From the NCBI GenBank assembly GCA_905221605.1, contig CAJNDS010000071.1, positions 50,001-114,000 of the forward strand: 64,000 nucleotides of DNA. The letters run 5' to 3'. The stretch is from Symbiodinium natans. Taxonomy: Eukaryota > Sar > Dinophyceae > Suessiales > Symbiodiniaceae. The notes beneath the pieces are model-generated. The model saw only the letters and a list, made by a program, of their open reading frames with translations, had not been told where the DNA came from and ran no database searches. A program made the translations under genes and the position numbers. This document shows, one piece after another, positions 1-8,795 of the stretch (positions are counted from its first letter, which is position 1; every line of letters starts with the position of its first letter).

Positions 1-129
1 TAACTAGGCAATATTCAGCAAGATTGCTTCGGTTGTTATAGGGATGCTAGTGTGACTCAAAGAGCATTGCCAACTACGGGATATTGGAGTCTCTGCGCAT
101 GCCTTGGCTGAGTCTTGTGCTACCTGTAG

Positions 130-297
130 CGAAGCCGGATCACGAATGTACGGAAAATAGATGAAATGCATGACGGCCTAGACCAAATAGCACAGATGGT
201 CGAAAGGAATCAGGAAACCCTTTTCCACGAGTTTTCTGCCAGAAATCCCATGTCAGCTCTTATCCCTCTAAGCGGTTCTAGAAGAACCCCTACATAA
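130..297 (+). CDS. Exon-like segment, possible last exon, unknown product
   Basis: Open after CTGTAG with a heptad-like polar/hydrophobic pattern (KIDEMHDGLDQIAQMVERN), ending TAA where a CCCTAAA array starts. Product not recognised. Confidence 0.35.
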   Translation, partial: RSRITNVRKIDEMHDGLDQIAQMVERNQETLFHEFSARNPMSALIPLSGSRRTPT

Positions 298-532
298 ACC
301 CTAAACCCCAAACCCTAAACCTCAAACCATTTCCGCAACATCGACCCCCGCAGTGCTGTGGCTAGTCGGGCGGCACAAAAAACCTCAAACCCTCAAACCC
401 TAAACCCTGAGCCCTAAACCCCAAACCCGAAACCCCAAACCCCAAGCAGCCCGAGGAAGCGCCACGCCCACAAGCAACTCTGCGCGGCCTCGCGAAGACT
501 GCAAAAAGCATCCTGGGACCGCTGGAGAGCCA

Positions 533-727
533 GGCACCTTCGAGGTTTTCGAAAATAGGGTTTAGGGTTTAGGGTTTAGGGTTTAGGGTTTAGGGTTTAG
601 GGTTTAGGGTTTAGGGTTTAGGGTTTGGGGGTTCCTTTCTGGCAGTCACCAAGTCCCAGCTGCAAAAAGGGTTAAGGGTTTAGGGTTTAGGGTTTAGGGA
701 TTAAGGCACCTTCGAGGTTTTCGAAAG
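533..727. repeat. Telomeric block bounded by 22-bp direct repeats
   Basis: GGCACCTTCGAGGTTTTCGA occurs at 534 and 705, around a TTTAGGG block with a short unique stretch. It suggests that the array arose with duplication of its target. Confidence 0.75.
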
Positions 728-840
728 TAGTTTTTTGTGGGGGGGAAACCCTCAACCCTAAACCCTAAACCCCAAACCCTTCAAATCTAAACCCTTCAAA
801 CCCTAAACTCCAAACCCTAAACCCCTAAACCCCTAAACTG

Positions 841-905
841 CTCAACCCCTAAACCCCTAAACCCCTAAACCCCTAAACCCCTAAACCCCTAAACCCCTAA
901 AACCC
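841..905 (-). repeat. Octamer telomere variant array (CCCCTAAA)n
   Basis: About eight units of CCCCTAAA. The same variant recurs at 30472-30520 and 61965-62025. Confidence 0.9.
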
Positions 906-2209
906 TAAACCCTAAACCTTGCCCTCTGCTCCCTACAAAACTCGACTAGGCCCTAAACCCTAAACCCTAAACCCTAAACCCTAAACCCTAAACCCTAAAC
1001 CCTAAACCCAGGTGCTCCTCCTCAAAGAGGAAGCCGTCCCCCAGCCCAAGCCGGAAGTGAAAAAGCCAGCGCCGGCATGGCCCGGTGCAGGCTGCATGCG
1101 TGAAGGGTTTAGGGTTTAGGGTTTAGGGTTTAGGGTTTAGGGTTTAGGATTTAGGGTTTAGGGTTTAGGGTTTAGGGTTTAGGGTTCAGGGTTTAGGGTT
1201 TAGGGTTTAGGGTTTAGGGTTTAGGGTTTGGGGGCTGCAAGGGTCTTGTGGAGGTTTCGCTGCCAGATCGTTGCGGCTTGCTTGTTTGCACATGGCTGGG
1301 GTTGCATCATGTGCATCAGCACGGCAAGAACTTGCACGGTTCTCTTGCGGGGACTGCTTGCTCGGCTATTTTGGCTTGGGTTGGCTTGGTTCGGTGAGCT
1401 TAACCGCTGACTTCCAGTACGATGCTTAAAGTTATTGTCGCCCTCCTCATCCTCCACATCATCATCAGAATGGCAGGTATTGAGCAGGCTACTAGCACTT
1501 CACTTGAGAATGTCAAAAGGGGCTTGTAGGCTTTAGGGTTTAGGGTTTAGGGTTCTGATCCCTCCCAGGCAGTCGGTTCGTCCTAACAGCGTAACGAGTT
1601 CGCTTGGGAGCATGGGGCCACTGTTCGGCGTTTGCTGGGTGACGGGCAGCATGAAGTGTCCAGAGAACCCACTTTGCTTGTCAAGACCTCGACAACACCA
1701 AGGTGCAAGTAGGGCCATAGGGCGCCAGAGCTGAAAACCTGAACCCTAAACCCTAAACCCTAAACCCCACACGAAACCCTAAACCCCAAACCCTACATGC
1801 GAAGTTTTTTCAGGCGCATCGCCGGCCTCGAGCTCCAAGCGTCCATGCACAGAGCTGGCGAAGTTGGAGAAACCACCACCGCCCAAGCGAGCCACGGGGT
1901 TGCACCTAAACCCTAAACCCTAAACCCTAAACCCTAAACCCTAAACCCTAAACCCTAAACCCTAAACCCTAAACCCTAAACCCTAAACCCTAAACCCTAA
2001 ACCTTCTTTTTGGGGGGAAATCAAGACGAGTTTTTGGTGATGACTTGGGACCCTCAACCCTAAACCCTCAACCCTAAACTCTAAACCCTAAAAGCCTCTA
2101 GATCGGCAGCTTCATCCCATGCTGGAGCCAAAGTGGCCCCACCAAGGTCGGCAGTTGCTTCTCCATTTTGTGTGTGGAGAAGAGGGCTAAACCCTAAACC
2201 CTAAACCCT

Positions 2210-2306
2210 GGTTCTTAGTAGGGAAAGAGAGGGAACTAGGGGTTCAGAAATAGGCTTTAAGGGAGTATGATAGGGTACCTCATTCCCTCGTTCCCTACTA
2301 AGAACC
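2210..2306. repeat. Inverted-repeat element with GGTTCTTAGTAGGGAA ends
   Basis: Left GGTTCTTAGTAGGGAA pairs with right TTCCCTACTAAGAACC. Diverged relatives: 33537-33635 (ACTGTTGGCTAGCGGGGAA ends) and the half copy at about 59485-59530. Confidence 0.75.
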
Positions 2307-2707
2307 AGCCAGTCTCTCTCGGCTGAAGATGGCTCCCCCAAAGGCCCCCTATGGTTTAGGGCTTACGGTTTAGGGTTTAGGGTTTAGGGCTTAGGGCTTA
2401 GGGCTTAGGGTTTAGGGTTTAGGGTTAAAGGGTCCTTGTTGACCTAAGTTCTGTGCTTGGAGGGCCATGGGTACGTCTAGGTAGGGCGAAAATTATGGCA
2501 GCTGTCATTATGACCTTATTTAGGGTACTTATACCCTAAACCCTAAACCCTAAACCCTTATGACATTATTTGTAACTTTCCATGAACCTCCCAGTGGGCT
2601 GAAGATGGCTCCCCTAAAATTATCCCCCTAGAGGGTCCTTGTTGACCCAAGTTCGCCTCTTTGGGTTTAGGGTTTAGGGTTTAGGGTTTAGGGTTTAGGG
2701 TTTAGGG

Positions 2708-2833
2708 GATGAGGCATGGGCGTGCGATTGGATCATCAACATCCCTCAAGATACCACCAAGATGTGGGCCGAGGCTCCGAAAGGGTCAGTGGCCACGGCC
2801 TTGGCTTGCAAAACTGGAGCTTCTTGTCTGCAT
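2708..2833 (+). CDS. Exon-like segment bounded on both sides by telomeric repeat
   Basis: Forty-two open codons (EAWACDWIINIPQDTTK near the start) lie directly between a TTTAGGG block, which would supply TTTAG|G as acceptor, and a GTTTAGGGC block, which would supply GT as donor. Product unknown. Confidence 0.35.
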
Positions 2834-2835
2834 GT

Positions 2836-2925
2836 TTAGGGCTTAGGGCTTGGGGCTTAGGGCTTAGGGCTTAGGGCTTAGGGCTTAGGGCTTAGGGCTT
2901 AGGGCTTAGGGCTTAGGGCTTAGAG
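2836..2925 (+). repeat. Variant array (TTAGGGC)n
   Basis: About twelve nearly perfect units with TTAGGGC in place of TTTAGGG. It follows directly on an exon-like segment. Confidence 0.9.
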
Positions 2926-2947
2926 TGGCTGCATGTTGCCCCTGTAC

Positions 2948-3165
2948 CTTGGAGGTTCATGGTACTTACGAACCATAACTGTACTTATAACCCACTTGCA
3001 AGGGGTTTAGGGTTTAGGGTTTAGGGTTTAGGGTTTAGGGTACTTATTAACCAACTATACCTGTACTTACAACCCACTTGTAAGCCCCTTAAGTGCCCTA
3101 ATATGGTTATAAGTAGAGTTATAAGTACAGTTTTCATTGGTTAAGAAGTACAATGAACCTCCAAG
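2948..3165. repeat. Family A inverted-repeat element with internal telomeric array
   Basis: The family has termini CTTGGAGGTTCATGGGTA and TACCCATGAACCTCCAAG and an interior of ATAAGTA and CCCTAAATAGGG-like words. Here a TTTAGGG array sits inside (3003-3040). Other copies: 2456-2594 (also holding a CCCTAAA array), 22814-22921, 23999-24079, 37273-37383, 40996-41277, 44164-44320, 48361-48441, 48958-49059, 55498-55712, 56941-57075, 57145-57250, 58971-59072 and 63537-63648. Copies differ by many substitutions. It is a MITE or introner candidate. Confidence 0.85.
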
Positions 3166-3351
3166 TACCCTCTTACCCTTCTCCTGAGCGCCCTTGCTCC
3201 CGCAGTACTCCCACTTGGAGAAAAGCTCCCTGCCCAGAAGTTTCTACAGTTCAGGGCTTTATCCTTAGGATCTGGGTGTTGGGGCGGGTGTGGGGGGAGT
3301 GTTTTGGGGCGGAGGCCTCATCTTGATACCGCCGGAAAACTTTGGTTGCAG

Positions 3352-3680
3352 TACGCATCGCGTGGTACCAAGGAGCACTCACATCGGGGAATCACACTCT
3401 AGACACTGATTTGAAGGTTCTTGTTGTTGATGTGGGGGTTTCCGAAATTAGGGGTACCTTACCGGGGTCCTTCTCAAAAGGGGGGTCCTACTATTTGGGT
3501 GTGTATATCAGGTGTCCCTCATTTTCGTCAACCCCCATTTGTGGGGTGGCTACTGTTCAGGCGCAGGTCGTGCTTTCCGTGGTTGACGCGCAGAACAAAA
3601 ACTTGGTGGACATGGTGGAAGGCCCTCTGAGATTCAAGATAAGATCTGAAACTCCTGCCCCCAAAAGCCCTAAACCCTAA
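3352..3680 (+). CDS. Two exon-like segments around a family-H element
   Basis: 3352-3416 and 3561-3680 with borders GCAG|, |GTTCTTG and TTCAG|. The 144-bp gap is a multiple of three, so the frame also reads through. The second part (VVLSVVDAQNKNLVDMVEG) has a beta-strand look. Unknown product. Confidence 0.35.
3432..3537. repeat. Family H inverted-repeat element
   Basis: The ends are TGGGGGTTTCCGA and CGTCAACCCCCA, with GGGGTACC inside. Copies at 17309-17464 and 26641-26750 contain telomeric repeats. The 3432 copy sits between two exon-like segments in a 144-bp stretch (3417-3560) with GT...AG borders. Confidence 0.7.
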
Positions 3681-4025
3681 ACCCCCGGCCAAAAAACAGA
3701 ATAAACGAGATAAACGAAAAATGGCATAGCGCCCCCCCCCCCCCCCCCCCAAAAAAAAAAAAAATGCCCGACAAAACAGCCAGTAGAGGCACAGGTACCA
3801 GTTCGCCCATACAAGGAACCCCAAACTGCGGCAGGCCGGTACTGCCGCGAATCGACACACCATGGCCGCGACGTTTTCAAGCGGGCGGAAACGGACAAAG
3901 ACAAGGACAAGACTCTTTGATTTTCGGGTTTAGGGTTTAGGGTTTGGGCTTCCAACAAAGCAACACTTGCTTGCAAGAAGCGGCTGCGCGGGTTAGGGTT
4001 CAAGTCGCGACTTTGTAGTCCCCAG

Positions 4026-4168
4026 CACGACTCAGTCATGACTTCCAGGAGAAAGCCAAGGAGAACGGCCAGAATTCATCGAACTCAATGTTTCTTTACT
4101 TCTGGGACGACACCATTGATGGAGAGGCCGAAGATCGAGGACCATGCCCCAGCTTCGTGAGCTGCTAG
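4026..4168 (+). CDS. Possible last exon upstream of the copia element
   Basis: After CCCCAG the frame is open for 46 codons to TAG and contains NSMFLYFWDDTIDGEAED. It lies about 280 bp before the 5' LTR. Unknown product. Confidence 0.35.
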
Positions 4169-4444
4169 AAGAGCCGGCAGTCTGGGATAGAACATGGTCC
4201 ATTTACCGTTATTGTTGGGGTGTGTGTGTGTGTGTGTTGTCTATTTCTTTAATCAGAGTTCTCTCAATGAAAGCCTTCTCTCTGAAAAACAGGATGGTGG
4301 TTTGGAACTGAAGTTGGCGGCGCACATGTGGCGCGGCAGCAGTCCCGGACAGGGAAAGTGGTATTCTGGGTGAGGTAAACGCATCATACTGAAGCCTACA
4401 GGAGTTAGTGTCCCCTTGTACTCCAGGGTTTGGGGTTTAGAGTT

Positions 4445-4449
4445 TAGGG
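4445..4449. other. Target-site duplication, left copy (TAGGG)
   Basis: TAGGG directly precedes the 5' LTR and TAGGG (14321-14325) directly follows the 3' LTR. Five bases is the usual copia duplication length. Because the target is a TTTAGGG repeat, a chance match of flanks is easier than in unique DNA, but the LTR boundaries agree with it. Confidence 0.85.
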
Positions 4450-4668
4450 TGCGGAGCTGCAACTGGTATTGTAGAAAGGAGTTGGTGATGGGAGTTGAAA
4501 GGGTCAACGTACCCGGAAATCTTTTTTGGCTCAAGATGACAATGCACTTAGAGAGAAAAGGGTGCTTGGTCTTTTGGGTTTGGTTTGGTGTTGGTTGGTC
4601 CAGGGGATCAAGGGCTTCTGTTGGGGTTGACTGTTTTGTTCCCTGTCCTCCTTCGGTTGCCCCCCGTA
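4450..4668 (+). repeat. 5' LTR of the copia element
   Basis: Starts TGCGGAGCTG and ends CCCCCCGTA, so the termini are TG...TA rather than the usual TG...CA. Identical by eye to the copy at 14102-14320. It is short for an LTR (219 bp). It contains TTTTGGCTCAAG at 4524-4535, the 3' end of the dinoflagellate spliced leader. No clear TATA box was seen. Confidence 0.96.
4524..4535 (+). promoter_or_regulatory. Spliced-leader-like 12-mer in the 5' LTR (second copy 14176-14187)
   Basis: TTTTGGCTCAAG is identical to the last 12 bases of the dinoflagellate trans-spliced leader, and the bases upstream (CCCGGAAATCTT) resemble its start loosely. This could be a relic captured when a trans-spliced element transcript was reverse transcribed, or a chance match. 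Expected chance occurrences of a given 12-mer in 64 kb, both strands, are about 0.008. Confidence 0.55.
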
Positions 4669-4680
4669 GGTTATGAGCCC
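4669..4680 (+). other. Primer-binding site, half-tRNA-Met type
   Basis: GGTTATGAGCCC directly follows the 5' LTR. Its complement, GGGCTCATAACC, has the layout of a tRNA-Met anticodon arm (loop with CAT followed by AA). Drosophila copia and yeast Ty5 are known to prime from the anticodon half of initiator tRNA-Met rather than from the tRNA 3' end. The match here is inferred, since the host tRNA is not in the window. Confidence 0.7.
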
Positions 4681-4730
4681 AAATTAGGCTTCCTGCGGAA
4701 TTGGTAAAGATTTTTCGTTTGTTTAACGCC

Positions 4731-7700
4731 ATGGACATGATGCGGCGTCGCTCTGAGCCTGGACTGTCGCCAACGGCCAATGAAGCCGAAGGAAATCGTG
4801 GTGATGGGGGTGAAGATCGACAACAAATGGTACAAGCGCTGACAGATGGTAGGGAGGTTGCAATGATACAACCAACGCCTCAGGTGGAAAACGAAGTGGT
4901 TCCGGTTCAAGCAGCAAATCCTTTCTGGAGCGAGCGGGCTCAAGAAGAAATGAGACTTAGGCAATCAAGGCCGGCAAGTCTTCCTGCGAGCGGAGGGGAT
5001 AGAAGTGGTGAAGGTACGAGGAGGCCGCCTTCGCTGCAAGATCTTTTGGGTCAGGAACCTGCACCTGTTGAGAGACCATCGTCAGGCTTAATGGGCCAAA
5101 TGGAACGAGGTACTATTGGTGGAGTGCAAGCCGACGAAGAGCTCATTCCTGATGTTAGTGGTGAAGAGCAAACTGAAGATATGGCGGTGGTAAAGCGTGC
5201 GCTGAAAGAGTTGCTTGTGCAAACAAAGGAGCTGGGGAACAGGTTGCATCGGGTGGAGGAGAAAAGCTATACCTCTGCTGCATCTGGGTCAGCTTCAAGG
5301 GCACGGAGCTCTGGAGTGGTGGACGCAAACACTGCATATCCTCTAGGAATGACTCCAGAGAAGCAGTACCTGCCAGGACAAGTTTTCTACACGGATGGTA
5401 TGGGTGGTTTTTGGACTGTGTTGCCGGATGGGTCATGGCTGCCTATTGAGGGCTACGACCTGCCAAAGGGTTGTGATCTTCAATCCTTGCCTGGGTCCAG
5501 GAAGGGGGATGTTCAAGTGGAGGATGAAAAAGAAGTGCCAATGATGCATGTAGCTGAAGGGAAGAAACCCTCCAGATTGCCTCCATTGAATTACCCCACG
5601 GGAGGTCCTGCAAGTGGTGGATATGCAAGTGGACCACCTGGTTTAACACATGTTCCGATTACTTCCGTGCCGTCAGGTGTTGATGGTTCTGCCGCACCTG
5701 TGGGAGCTCGGGAAACTGCAACGCAAGAGAACTCAGCAGGATCGGGTGGATATACAATGGTGGATGATGTTCCGTATCGGTGGAAAATGGTCGCTGGGAA
5801 GTTGGAATTAGAAAAGGTTCCGCTCACAGCTGTTACGCCCGGTATAGGACATGGACTACCTCAAGGGCCTGGTGGTAGGGTCAGTTTACCTCCTGGAGCA
5901 GTGGTGCCACGTGGTATGCCAATCATTGGTGATAGTTCTGGAACCGAACGTCCGGAGGCTCTTGGGAAGCATGTGATGAGCCTTCCAACTTTGGCAGACT
6001 ACACACCAAGCAATCCGACGGCACTGGGTGATTGGATCGCAATGATCGAACCAATGTTGTCTTCGCTGACAGATACAGGAAGAGTGTGGTGGCAATGCGT
6101 CTACTCAAAGGCATATCAAGCGTATGCCAAATGGTTGAGTGTTTCTCCGCTGGAAAGGTTGGGCATCAAGGCTGAGCTGGAAGGGCTCAAGGTGGTTCAA
6201 ACTGTGCATGTTTTGTTGGAGCAGAGAGCGGTGTCTTTGCTGCTACAGGCGATTCCGGAGAGATTGAAGACCGAGATCGTTTCCACTCGAATGTTGGGGT
6301 CAGTGATGATATTCTACAAATTGCTGACGGTCTACCAACCAGGTGGAGCAAATGAGCGCAGCACAATGTTGAACTTCTTGGTGCAACCATCTCCAGCAAC
6401 CTCGATCTCAGAGGCCATAAAGGGAGTGCGTCAATGGGCGCAATGGCGTTCCCGATTGAGGGAGTTGAGAGCGGCCGAGCCGGACGCTACCTTGCTTATC
6501 AAGGGATTGGATGGTTTATCATCCGCATTGCTGGCAAAACACCCTACGGTTCATTTCAGAGTGGCATCCTTTCGGGAGAAATTGGGGGTGGACTACTCGC
6601 CGACCTCTGAAACTGCGACAAAACTAGCTGAAATGTTACAGGCAGAGTTTGAACTGCTATTGCATAGTGCTGGTGAACAAGAGGTGAAGCAGGACTCGGA
6701 CGCCAAGAAAAGGGCCAGGTTAAACAAGGCCCAAAAGGGAACTGGTGACGAGACAGAGGAGGGTGACAAAGGCAAAGGGAAAGGAAAAAGGTACAGCGGA
6801 GATGGTGAACGTCCTTTCTGTTGGATATATGGGAAGACCGATGCAGGTTGCAAGTTCGGATCCCGCTGCAAATTTCGCCATGACAAAGACTCCCTTGAGC
6901 GAGGAAGATGTTTTGAGTGTGGGGCCGTTGGCCATCTGCAGCCGCAATGTCCATATAAGGATGGTGCAAGTTCCAATGTGGACTCAAATCCTGAGAGGAG
7001 TAGATCTAAAGGGAATTCTCCCAAAGGGGGAAAGGGCGGCAAAGGTGCGAAATGGGGAAATGCCAAAAAGGCAGAGGTAGCTGAAGGGGGAGATGAGACG
7101 GCTAATGCGGGATTGGATAAAGGTTCTGCAAGTCCCTCATCGCCATCAACGGCCAATCAGGTCCTTGTTGAAGCGTTAGAAGTGCTGAAATCTATGAAGC
7201 TGTCATCAGAACAGTCGGCATCAAACGGGGATCCCAGTATTCGAATGTTATGTGGCTCTGGGCTGCTTCAGCAGGAAGGGAGAGTGGCGTTGGTGGATAC
7301 AGCTGCTACGCATCTTGTGCGGACGCTTTTTCCATGGGAATGTTTACCAGACACTACTGTTATGGTGCAAAGCGCGCTTGGTGGTGTGACAATGAGGATT
7401 ACAGAGAAAGGGACGTTGATTAGGGAAGACAATGGGCCCCTGATTATCCCTCTCTGGTTGATTTTGGAGTTTGGGGCGAACCTCACTGTGATCAATGGAA
7501 CGTGTCACATGGGTGCAAAATCTTCGCTGGACCAGCTCTTGTGGTTTGAACATGGCTGTTTGGTTATGGATTATAAAACAGCTGAAAAAATGGTTTTGCA
7601 TGCTGAAAGGCAGCGTGCGTCTTGGTCCCATTCTCAATGGAGGAATGGAAGGGCAGACTGTGGAGTCGGTTCGTCGGATGCCACGTTGTTGCCGAAGCAG

Positions 7701-8795
7701 GGAGAAGGCCGAGGAGTATGCGTTCTACATGTGGCCAGGGTTTCTGACACCAATGAGTGTTCGGGAATGGGCATGTTGGACTCGGGAGCATCGCATCCTC
7801 TCAGATCACTTCGTCCTGGAGAACAGCTTCCGCAGCAAAAGGTGTTGGTGTCTTTAGCTGTTGGATCTCGGGAGATGTGTATTACCCCAGGTGGGACCCT
7901 GGTAACTCCTGAAATGGTAGATCCACTAGTGCCAATTGGCAAAGCGAGCGCCTTGGTTGGTCTCAGAGTTCAGTGGCGTGGTGGCAAGTGCACAGCCTCA
8001 CATCCTGTTCTGGGGGAACTTCGCGTTCGTGATCTGAATGGGTGCCCTTGTTTGGAAAAGGAGGTGGCGCTTCAGATCATTGATGAAATGGATTGGTGCT
8101 CACCAAAGCAAGCTTTGAAGGTGGCACGTATGGTTCAAGGGTGTCCGAATACGGACAACGAGGTGGCTGTAAAAACGTCGTTGCAAAGCGCAGCGCGGAC
8201 AGCGTCAGCGAATGAGGAGGAGTTCGTCCAGGCATGCTGGAGATTTCTTCGGTGGTATTATGGGGATATACCAGAAAATATGCTGATGGAGCTGTTGCCA
8301 CGTGGAGATATTGCGGCGTTGCCTTTCAACCGTCATAAAAGGAGACGGCTGGCACGAGCAAAAAGGGTGGTGGTACACCTATTTTCGGGAAAACAAAAAT
8401 GGCATTTTCCCAGTCGGGATGTGGAGGTACTGGAGCTGGATTTGACAAAAGGCGGTGACCTACATAATTCGAGCGTCTGGAAGTATCTTCTGCATCTGGC
8501 GGCTGAAGGAAAGGTGGTTGCTGTGGTTGGAGGACCTCCATGCAGGACAGTGTCAAGGTTGAGAGGTGAAGACGGTGGTCCACCTGTATTACGCCGGCGC
8601 TGTGGGCCTGAACGGTTGGGATTAAAGAGTCTTCCTTGGCCACATCAAGAATTAGCTCAAAAGGATGGTGTTTTACTTCTGAAGATGCTTTTCCTATATG
8701 ACGTGGCGGTGCATTCAAGGTGTGGAACTGCTGAAGTCATCAATGGAGTTCTGTCTTCTTTGGCATGGAAAGCCCTGGGGACCCTGAACTCATAG
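4731..8795 (+). CDS. Copia polyprotein part 1: Gag, two protease-like domains, methyltransferase-like domain
   Basis: First ATG of a frame open from 4701, about 1354 codons. Gag carries a CCCH finger starting near residue 697 (C-x9-C-x5-C-x3-H) and a CCHC knuckle near 727 (C-x2-C-x4-H-x4-C), which would package element RNA. A retropepsin-like domain with DTAA lies at about 856 and a second, similar one with DSGA at about 1017; both continue with an LP..V...A.G...I..GTL pattern. From about 1214 a region with LFSG (1217) and GGPPCRTVS (Cys about 1271) resembles motifs I and IV of DNA cytosine-C5 methyltransferases. The frame stops at 8795, but the matching continuation is in another frame from about 8735, so the end is a frame break. 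Methylation activity is not shown: motifs VI, VIII, IX and X were not recognised. Confidence 0.93.
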   Translation: MDMMRRRSEPGLSPTANEAEGNRGDGGEDRQQMVQALTDGREVAMIQPTPQVENEVVPVQAANPFWSERAQEEMRLRQSRPASLPASGGDRSGEGTRRPPSLQDLLGQEPAPVERPSSGLMGQMERGTIGGVQADEELIPDVSGEEQTEDMAVVKRALKELLVQTKELGNRLHRVEEKSYTSAASGSASRARSSGVVDANTAYPLGMTPEKQYLPGQVFYTDGMGGFWTVLPDGSWLPIEGYDLPKGCDLQSLPGSRKGDVQVEDEKEVPMMHVAEGKKPSRLPPLNYPTGGPASGGYASGPPGLTHVPITSVPSGVDGSAAPVGARETATQENSAGSGGYTMVDDVPYRWKMVAGKLELEKVPLTAVTPGIGHGLPQGPGGRVSLPPGAVVPRGMPIIGDSSGTERPEALGKHVMSLPTLADYTPSNPTALGDWIAMIEPMLSSLTDTGRVWWQCVYSKAYQAYAKWLSVSPLERLGIKAELEGLKVVQTVHVLLEQRAVSLLLQAIPERLKTEIVSTRMLGSVMIFYKLLTVYQPGGANERSTMLNFLVQPSPATSISEAIKGVRQWAQWRSRLRELRAAEPDATLLIKGLDGLSSALLAKHPTVHFRVASFREKLGVDYSPTSETATKLAEMLQAEFELLLHSAGEQEVKQDSDAKKRARLNKAQKGTGDETEEGDKGKGKGKRYSGDGERPFCWIYGKTDAGCKFGSRCKFRHDKDSLERGRCFECGAVGHLQPQCPYKDGASSNVDSNPERSRSKGNSPKGGKGGKGAKWGNAKKAEVAEGGDETANAGLDKGSASPSSPSTANQVLVEALEVLKSMKLSSEQSASNGDPSIRMLCGSGLLQQEGRVALVDTAATHLVRTLFPWECLPDTTVMVQSALGGVTMRITEKGTLIREDNGPLIIPLWLILEFGANLTVINGTCHMGAKSSLDQLLWFEHGCLVMDYKTAEKMVLHAERQRASWSHSQWRNGRADCGVGSSDATLLPKQGEGRGVCVLHVARVSDTNECSGMGMLDSGASHPLRSLRPGEQLPQQKVLVSLAVGSREMCITPGGTLVTPEMVDPLVPIGKASALVGLRVQWRGGKCTASHPVLGELRVRDLNGCPCLEKEVALQIIDEMDWCSPKQALKVARMVQGCPNTDNEVAVKTSLQSAARTASANEEEFVQACWRFLRWYYGDIPENMLMELLPRGDIAALPFNRHKRRRLARAKRVVVHLFSGKQKWHFPSRDVEVLELDLTKGGDLHNSSVWKYLLHLAAEGKVVAVVGGPPCRTVSRLRGEDGGPPVLRRRCGPERLGLKSLPWPHQELAQKDGVLLLKMLFLYDVAVHSRCGTAEVINGVLSSLAWKALGTLNS

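Larger units (their letters stand above)
298..2700. other. Telomeric arrays with small islands
   Basis: Islands with exon-like borders are at about 445-530, 1015-1080 (CAG then VLLLKEEAVPQPKPEVKKP), 1569-1705 and 1817-1895 (TTTTTCAG then ASPASSSKRPC). An open stretch at 1421-1525 starts MLKVIVALLILHIIIR, a possible membrane segment. None is recognised. Confidence 0.3.

Noticed and set aside
4253-4780. Minus-strand open frame across the 5' LTR
   Set aside because: It overlaps the LTR and the start of Gag and carries no recognisable domain; a shadow frame.
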